Assembly (NCBI RefSeq): GCF_039537665.1
Contig: NZ_BAABAY010000002.1
Coordinates: forward strand, 124,001 to 188,000
Direction of reading: 5' to 3'
Length of the DNA stretch: 64,000 bases
DNA from: Gaetbulibacter_A aestuarii
Lineage (GTDB): Bacteria; Bacteroidota; Bacteroidia; Flavobacteriales; Flavobacteriaceae
The position numbers and the translations under genes are program-made. The notes beneath the pieces are model-generated. The model saw nothing but the letters and a program-made list of their open reading frames with translations. It was not told the origin of the DNA and ran no database searches. Shown here in pieces: positions 60,131-64,000 of the stretch. The first letter of the stretch is position 1; each line of letters opens with the position of its first letter.

Positions 60131-61122
60131 TATTTACTCAATGCAATCAATTTTTCTAAACTCGCTTTTGCCTTACCTGAAAATAAGGATTCCTTAGCCA
60201 TTTCAAAGCCTTCTTCATGAGAAATTTGCTTCGTAGTAGCGATAGCTAAACCCGCATTGGCACAAACCACATCATTTTGTGCTTCGGTTCCCTGGCCATT
60301 TATGATATTCATGAATATACCTGCTGAAGTGGCTACAGAGTCTCCTCCTGCAATCATTTCAGGCTTGATGTAATTTAAATCCAGATCTTCCGGTTTGAAC
60401 AGGGTTTCAGCGCGGTTAGAAATAATTTTTGCTTTTCCCGTTAAAGAGATCTCATCATAACCATCCAAGGCATGAATGATGCTGTAATTTTTATCGGTTT
60501 TCTGATAGAGATACCCGTATAAACGTTGTAATTCCAGATTGAAAACACCTACCATTTGATTTTTTGGAAATGCCGGATTTACCATCGGACCTAACATATT
60601 GAAAAAGGTTTTTACACCCAGTTCTCTTCGTATCGGACCAACTTCTTTCATTGCCGGATGAAACAAAGGCGCGTGTAAAACACAGATCCCGGCTTCCTCC
60701 ATGGATTTTTTAAGGAAATCAATATCGTTTGAAAATTTGATGCCCAGATGTTCCATAACATTGGAAGAACCACAAGATGAGGACACCCCATAATTCCCGT
60801 GCTTGGCAACATTTACCCCGGCGCCTGCCGTAACAAATGAGGCTAGCGTTGAAATATTAAAAGTATCTTTTCCATCACCGCCGGTGCCGCATAGATCGAT
60901 AGAGTTATAATCGGCTAGATCAACTGCGATACACAAATCGAGTAGGGCATCGCGAAAGCCACGAAGTTCATCAATGGTAATACTTCGCATCATGAACACC
61001 GACAGGAAACACACAATCTGACTTTGATTGTATTCGCCTTTCGAGATATTCATGAGGATCTGTTTCGCTTCCTCAGACGAAATGGTTTCGTGGTTTATTA
61101 ATCGGTTTAAAACGTCCTTCAT
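60130..61122 (-). CDS. trpD: Anthranilate phosphoribosyltransferase
   Basis: The 330-aa protein has the family motifs CGTGGDGKDTFNISTLA, VAKHGNYGVSSSCGSSNVMEHLG and GPMVNPA. It transfers phosphoribose from PRPP to anthranilate. It is separate from trpG, unlike the fused form of enterobacteria. 14 bp separate it from trpG. Confidence 0.98.
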   Translation of the reverse strand: MKDVLNRLINHETISSEEAKQILMNISKGEYNQSQIVCFLSVFMMRSITIDELRGFRDALLDLCIAVDLADYNSIDLCGTGGDGKDTFNISTLASFVTAGAGVNVAKHGNYGVSSSCGSSNVMEHLGIKFSNDIDFLKKSMEEAGICVLHAPLFHPAMKEVGPIRRELGVKTFFNMLGPMVNPAFPKNQMVGVFNLELQRLYGYLYQKTDKNYSIIHALDGYDEISLTGKAKIISNRAETLFKPEDLDLNYIKPEMIAGGDSVATSAGIFMNIINGQGTEAQNDVVCANAGLAIATTKQISHEEGFEMAKESLFSGKAKASLEKLIALSK

Positions 61123-61136
61123 TTTAAATTCACTTT

Positions 61137-61703
61137 TTAATTCATTATCCAGTTTTCCAGAATTTGTTTTCCCTGTGGTGTCAATACGGATTCCGGATGG
61201 TATTGCACGCCCTTAACATCATAGGTTTTATGTCGAAGCGACATAACCTGACCGTTTTCATCGAAGGAGGTTGCTTCAAGACTTTCCGGTAATTCAGGGT
61301 TGACCACCCAGGAGTGATAGCGTCCTACTTCTATCGTTTTATTCAAACCTTTAAAAATCGGCTCATCATCTACCGCTATGGTAACTTTCGTGGCTACGCC
61401 ATGATATACCGTGTCTAAATTGGTTAGAGAACCACCGAAGACTTCGCCAATGGCCTGCTGCCCCAGGCAAACGCCTAAAATACTTTTTGTTGGCGCGTAG
61501 GTTTTAATGATATCTTTTAACAGGCCTGCTTCATCCGGAATTCCCGGTCCCGGTGATAACAAGATCTTATCAAAAGGTTCAACATCGTCCAAAGTTAATT
61601 TATCATTCCGCATCACGGTAACCTCACAATTAAGATCTTCTAAATAATGCACCAAATTGTAGGTAAAACTGTCGTAATTATCAATAACTAAAATTTTCTT
61701 CAT
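61137..61703 (-). CDS. trpG: Anthranilate synthase component II (glutamine amidotransferase)
   Basis: The 188-aa class I glutaminase has the oxyanion loop SPGPGIPDEAG, nucleophile Cys79 in GVCLGQQAIGE, and the His/Glu pair in YHPESVLT. It feeds ammonia to TrpE. It follows trpE after 1 bp. A possible shared role with aminodeoxychorismate synthase (PabA) cannot be excluded. Confidence 0.97.
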   Translation of the reverse strand: MKKILVIDNYDSFTYNLVHYLEDLNCEVTVMRNDKLTLDDVEPFDKILLSPGPGIPDEAGLLKDIIKTYAPTKSILGVCLGQQAIGEVFGGSLTNLDTVYHGVATKVTIAVDDEPIFKGLNKTIEVGRYHSWVVNPELPESLEATSFDENGQVMSLRHKTYDVKGVQYHPESVLTPQGKQILENWIMN

Positions 61704-61704
61704 T

Positions 61705-63111
61705 TTAAATGTCTTCAGCTAAGGTTATGGCTTTGGTTAGCGCGCCTAATTTGTTGTAAACTTCTTGTAATTCGCTTTCAGGATCTGATTTTGACACCAT
61801 TCCGGCACCGGCCTGCCAATTCAGTTTATGGTCTTTGCTCAAAAATGTTCGGATCATAATGGCGTGATTAAAATTACCATCAAAATCCATAAACCCGATC
61901 GCACCACCGTAATAGCCACGACTTGTTTTTTCATAGTCTTCAATGAGCTGCATCGCGCGGTGTTTTGGTGCACCACTCAAGGTTCCGGCAGGGAACGTGT
62001 CGGCAACAACTTGCATCGTTGGCGTGCTCTCATGTTTTTTACCAACTACTTTACTTACCAAATGAATGACGTGCGAGAAAAACTGAACTTCCCGGTAGGT
62101 TTCAACGGTAACGCCGTTTCCATGCCGACTTAGATCGTTTCGAGCAAGATCCACCAACATCACATGTTCGGCATTTTCTTTATCATCCTTCATTAATTTT
62201 TCAGCTAAAATACCATCCTGATGGTCATCGCCTGTGCGTTTAAAAGTTCCTGCAATGGGATGAATTTCCGCCATACCATCGGTAACAATAAGCTGAGCTT
62301 CCGGCGAGCTACCAAATATTTTAAAATCACCATAATCAAAATAGAATAGGTAAGGTGATGGATTGATACTTCGTAAGGCACGGTATACATTAAAATCGTC
62401 TCCGGTATATTCCTGAGAAAAGCGTCTGGAAAGCACAAGCTGAAACACATCGCCGCGGTGACAATGTTTACGCGCCAGTTCAACGTTTTCTTTAAATTCC
62501 TCATCCGTTAGATTTGATTGAATAGCACCTTTTGGATTGAACGGATATTCAGCAAAATTCTGGACATTGATCAGGGTGTCTATCGCATCAATGTTGTTCT
62601 CATGATCTTCGTAGCAATGCGCGAAAATATAGGCTTCATTTTTAAAATGATTAATGGCGATGATATTTTTATATACTGCATAATAGATGTCCGGAATTTT
62701 AACCGAATTGGGTTTTGAACCTATTTCAATATCCTCAAAATACCGCACCGCATCGTAAGCGGTGTAACCAAAAATACCATTATGGATGAATTTGAAATTA
62801 TCTTCTGTAGCTGTTTCAAAGCGTTGGGTGAATTTGTAAATTTCATCAACCACATTCACATCTTCGGTGATTTTTAATGAAGCTGAACTACCATCGGGAA
62901 AGGTTTCTGTGATCACTTCATTTTCTACTTTTATGGAAGCAATCGGATTGCAACAGATATAAGAATAATTCTTATGATTTCGGTGATAATCCCCACTTTC
63001 CAAAAGAATACTGTTCGGGTATTTATCACGAATTTTATAGTAAACCGTTACCGGTGTTATGGTATCGGTAAGTATTTTTTTGTGATGTGTGTAAAGTTTA
63101 AATGTTTTCAT
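61705..63111 (-). CDS. trpE: Anthranilate synthase component I
   Basis: The 468-aa chorismate-using enzyme has the N-terminal LLESGDY motif with a downstream Ser (the tryptophan feedback site), then QLVLSRRFSQEYTGDDF, HPIAGTFKRTGDD, AEHVMLVDLARNDL and FPAGTLSGAPKHRAMQLI. It makes anthranilate from chorismate with TrpG. It is the first structural gene of the trp operon, and a leader of about 175 nt with a Trp-codon-rich ORF and a terminator precedes it. Both feedback inhibition and attenuation are therefore likely controls. Confidence 0.98.
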   Translation of the reverse strand: MKTFKLYTHHKKILTDTITPVTVYYKIRDKYPNSILLESGDYHRNHKNYSYICCNPIASIKVENEVITETFPDGSSASLKITEDVNVVDEIYKFTQRFETATEDNFKFIHNGIFGYTAYDAVRYFEDIEIGSKPNSVKIPDIYYAVYKNIIAINHFKNEAYIFAHCYEDHENNIDAIDTLINVQNFAEYPFNPKGAIQSNLTDEEFKENVELARKHCHRGDVFQLVLSRRFSQEYTGDDFNVYRALRSINPSPYLFYFDYGDFKIFGSSPEAQLIVTDGMAEIHPIAGTFKRTGDDHQDGILAEKLMKDDKENAEHVMLVDLARNDLSRHGNGVTVETYREVQFFSHVIHLVSKVVGKKHESTPTMQVVADTFPAGTLSGAPKHRAMQLIEDYEKTSRGYYGGAIGFMDFDGNFNHAIMIRTFLSKDHKLNWQAGAGMVSKSDPESELQEVYNKLGALTKAITLAEDI

Positions 63112-63146
63112 TTTATAATTTATATGCTAATCAATGCACAACAAAC

Positions 63147-63179
63147 AAAAAAGGCTTGTCGTGAATGACAAGCCTTTTT
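63147..63179 (-). terminator. trp attenuator: leader terminator upstream of trpE
   Basis: On the minus strand, AAAAAGGCTTGTC (63179-63167) and GACAAGCCTTTTT (63160-63148) form a perfect 13-bp stem with 6-nt loop ATTCAC, followed by a U-run. It lies after the leader peptide gene and 36 bp before trpE, in the direction of trp transcription. It therefore has to be read through for trp expression. The segment TTCACGA (63165-63159), in its loop and 3' arm, is complementary to TCGTGAA (63220-63214) after the leader stop codon. Confidence 0.88.
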
Positions 63180-63224
63180 CTATATTTTCAATTTTAAATA
63201 TACCCAGGGTTTCTTCACGAACTT

Positions 63225-63272
63225 TTAGTTAGGGAAGCACCACCACCAGGCTGTATTTAAAACTATTTTCAT
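63225..63272 (-). CDS. trpL: trp operon leader peptide, 15 residues with three consecutive Trp
   Basis: A short frame starts at ATG 63272-63270, preceded by an A-rich site (AAGAAAA), and ends TAA at 63227-63225. The product is MKIVLNTAWWWCFPN. Three TGG codons in a row (63248-63240) are very unlikely by chance in an AT-rich intergenic region directly before trpE. It lies about 14 nt after the predicted transcription start. In the known mechanism, a ribosome stalled at Trp codons when charged tRNA-Trp is scarce leaves the next RNA segment free and prevents the terminator from forming. Confidence 0.9.
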   Translation of the reverse strand: MKIVLNTAWWWCFPN

Positions 63273-63292
63273 TTTTCTTATTTTTATGAAGC

Positions 63293-63323
63293 CAAATATA
63301 GAAATGAAAAAACAATTTCACAA
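63293..63323 (-). promoter_or_regulatory. Promoter of the trp operon (TTG-N20-TATATTTG)
   Basis: On the minus strand TTG lies at 63323-63321 and TATATTTG at 63300-63293, 20 bp apart. This is a full match to the Bacteroidota -33/-7 consensus. Transcription should start near 63286, giving a leader of about 175 nt. Confidence 0.75.
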
Positions 63324-63399
63324 AATAATAAATCAATTTTTGATTAAAAGTTTGTTAAACCACTTCGAAAGCTACTAAGCAAAGCTTATTTTTAACATT

Positions 63400-63957
63400 A
63401 TGAAATTAAAATTGCTGTGTATTATTGGTCTTATAGTTTTTAGCTGTAAGGACCAAAAAAAAGAATCTGAATCGCCTGCAGGAGACCAACCGGAAGCGCA
63501 AACAAAACCTATGGCTACGGCAGATTTATCCGAGACGATTTCTTTAGATGTTGTTGACTTTAAAGGTTTGAAACCGTTTTTAGAAAAGCAAAATGACACC
63601 ACTTATGTTGTAAACTTTTGGGCAACCTGGTGCGGCCCTTGTGTTAAGGAATTACCGTTTTATGAAACCTTAAATAAGAACTATAAAGACCGGAATGTAA
63701 AAGTTGTTTTGGTGAGTTTGGATTTTCCGCATTTATATGAGAAAAAATTAAAACCTTTCATAGTAGAACATAATATACAATCGCAAGTAGTGGCTTTGGA
63801 CGATCCGGATATGAATTCCTGGATCCCTGAAGTTAGTTCTGAGTGGTCAGGTTCATTGCCGGCTACACTTATCTATAATAAAGAGCATCGTAAATTCTAT
63901 GAACAATCATTTACCTATGATTCACTTGAAAAAGCTTTAAAACCTTTCTTAAAATAA
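63400..63957 (+). CDS. TlpA-like thioredoxin family lipoprotein
   Basis: The 185-aa protein has a lipoprotein signal with lipobox VFSC (Cys16), a low-complexity linker (about 18-45), and a thioredoxin domain with active-site WCGPC (Cys78, Cys81), then the cis-Pro in GSLPATLIYN. It is a periplasmic disulfide oxidoreductase of the TlpA/ResA type, likely a reductase for cytochrome c assembly or oxidised proteins. It is divergent from the trp operon. The next gene begins 11 bp later and probably belongs to the same transcript. Confidence 0.92.
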   Translation: MKLKLLCIIGLIVFSCKDQKKESESPAGDQPEAQTKPMATADLSETISLDVVDFKGLKPFLEKQNDTTYVVNFWATWCGPCVKELPFYETLNKNYKDRNVKVVLVSLDFPHLYEKKLKPFIVEHNIQSQVVALDDPDMNSWIPEVSSEWSGSLPATLIYNKEHRKFYEQSFTYDSLEKALKPFLK

Positions 63958-63968
63958 AAACAAATCCT

Positions 63969-64000
63969 ATGAAAACGCTATTAAAATTAAGTCTTATTGC
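63969..64000 (+). CDS. Start of a further gene (truncated by window edge)
   Basis: ATG at 63969 opens MKTLLKLSLI, which looks like the first residues of an export signal. Only ten full codons are visible. Position 11 bp after the thioredoxin gene suggests an operon; no function can be given. Confidence 0.45.
   Translation, partial: MKTLLKLSLI

Noticed and set aside
63147..63179. Hairpin before trpE read as an ordinary terminator for the tlpA side
   Set aside because: The tlpA gene runs away from it on the plus strand; the U-tract and position fit only trp-direction transcription, and a Trp-rich leader ORF precedes it.
1..64000. CRISPR array, prophage, IS element, tRNA or rRNA
   Set aside because: No regularly spaced direct repeats, transposase, integrase or phage genes, and no cloverleaf or rRNA-like sequence was recognised on either strand.

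Overview
The window is a 64 kb chromosomal segment of an AT-rich member of the Bacteroidota, most likely the family Flavobacteriaceae (genus not resolvable). Evidence: many promoters carry the Bacteroidota -10 box TAnnTTTG, ribosome-binding sites are A-rich rather than GGAGG, and typical family proteins are present (hybrid two-component kinases with periplasmic TPRs, DUF1573, bTHX, ValRS with KMSKQ, a Bacteroidota-type Nramp-like transporter). I see no prophage, IS element, CRISPR array, rRNA or tRNA. It is mostly core chromosome, and nearly all of it is coding.

Layout. 1-3.7 kb: 3' end of an M1 aminopeptidase, tatA and an orphan hybrid histidine kinase. 3.7-14.0 kb: a ten-gene minus-strand operon encoding kynurenine breakdown: kynU, kmo, a RidA-type deaminase, 2-aminomuconate-semialdehyde dehydrogenase, a GNAT, an SDR, a GH65 glycosidase, 3-hydroxyanthranilate dioxygenase, ACMS decarboxylase and an O-methyltransferase. 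14.1-19.2 kb: a Fer4/CDGSH fusion, lipoproteins, MsrA, a coiled-coil protein that has lost its zinc ribbon, Nif3 and LpxK. 19.2-26 kb: a second, paralogous hybrid kinase, LipA, an Nramp-like transporter coupled to an ECF sigma factor, a small NqrM-like protein, and an ECF sigma/anti-sigma pair. 26-33 kb: murB, an aminotransferase, a retropepsin-PDZ protein, DUF1573 and valS. 33-40 kb: ACBP-psd-cdsA-LUD and ftsH-rsfS, then birA, an SRPBCC protein and pyrE. 40-55.4 kb: NUDIX, M14 peptidase, SulP transporter, coaD, ddl, a PASTA protein, rluD, yaaA, bTHX, a UDG-like protein, S9 peptidase, rhlE, pullulanase and trmL. 55.5-56.5 kb: an unannotated 46-aa gene and a SIMPL protein. 56.6-63.1 kb: a complete trpEGDCFBA operon. 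63.4-64 kb: a TlpA-like lipoprotein and the start of one more gene.

The most interesting element is in front of trpE. A good TTG-N20-TAnnTTTG promoter is followed by a 15-codon leader ORF with three consecutive Trp codons, a candidate antiterminator strand just after its stop codon, and a perfect 13-bp hairpin with a U-tract before trpE. This is the anatomy of a ribosome-mediated trp attenuator. Tryptophan synthesis (with a feedback-type LLES motif in TrpE) and kynurenine breakdown are therefore encoded within 50 kb of each other.

Other structures that genes do not explain: two copies of an approximately 90-bp structured intergenic repeat, one inside the kynurenine operon and one between trpB and trpA; three tandem 21-bp units with an ATCGATAA-like core over the promoter of the second hybrid kinase; and a terminator of ftsH that runs directly into the promoter of the next operon. 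Several proteins lack residues that define their family: the SDR lacks the Tyr/Lys pair, the zinc-ribbon protein lacks all cysteines, and the Nramp-like transporter lacks DPGN and MPH.
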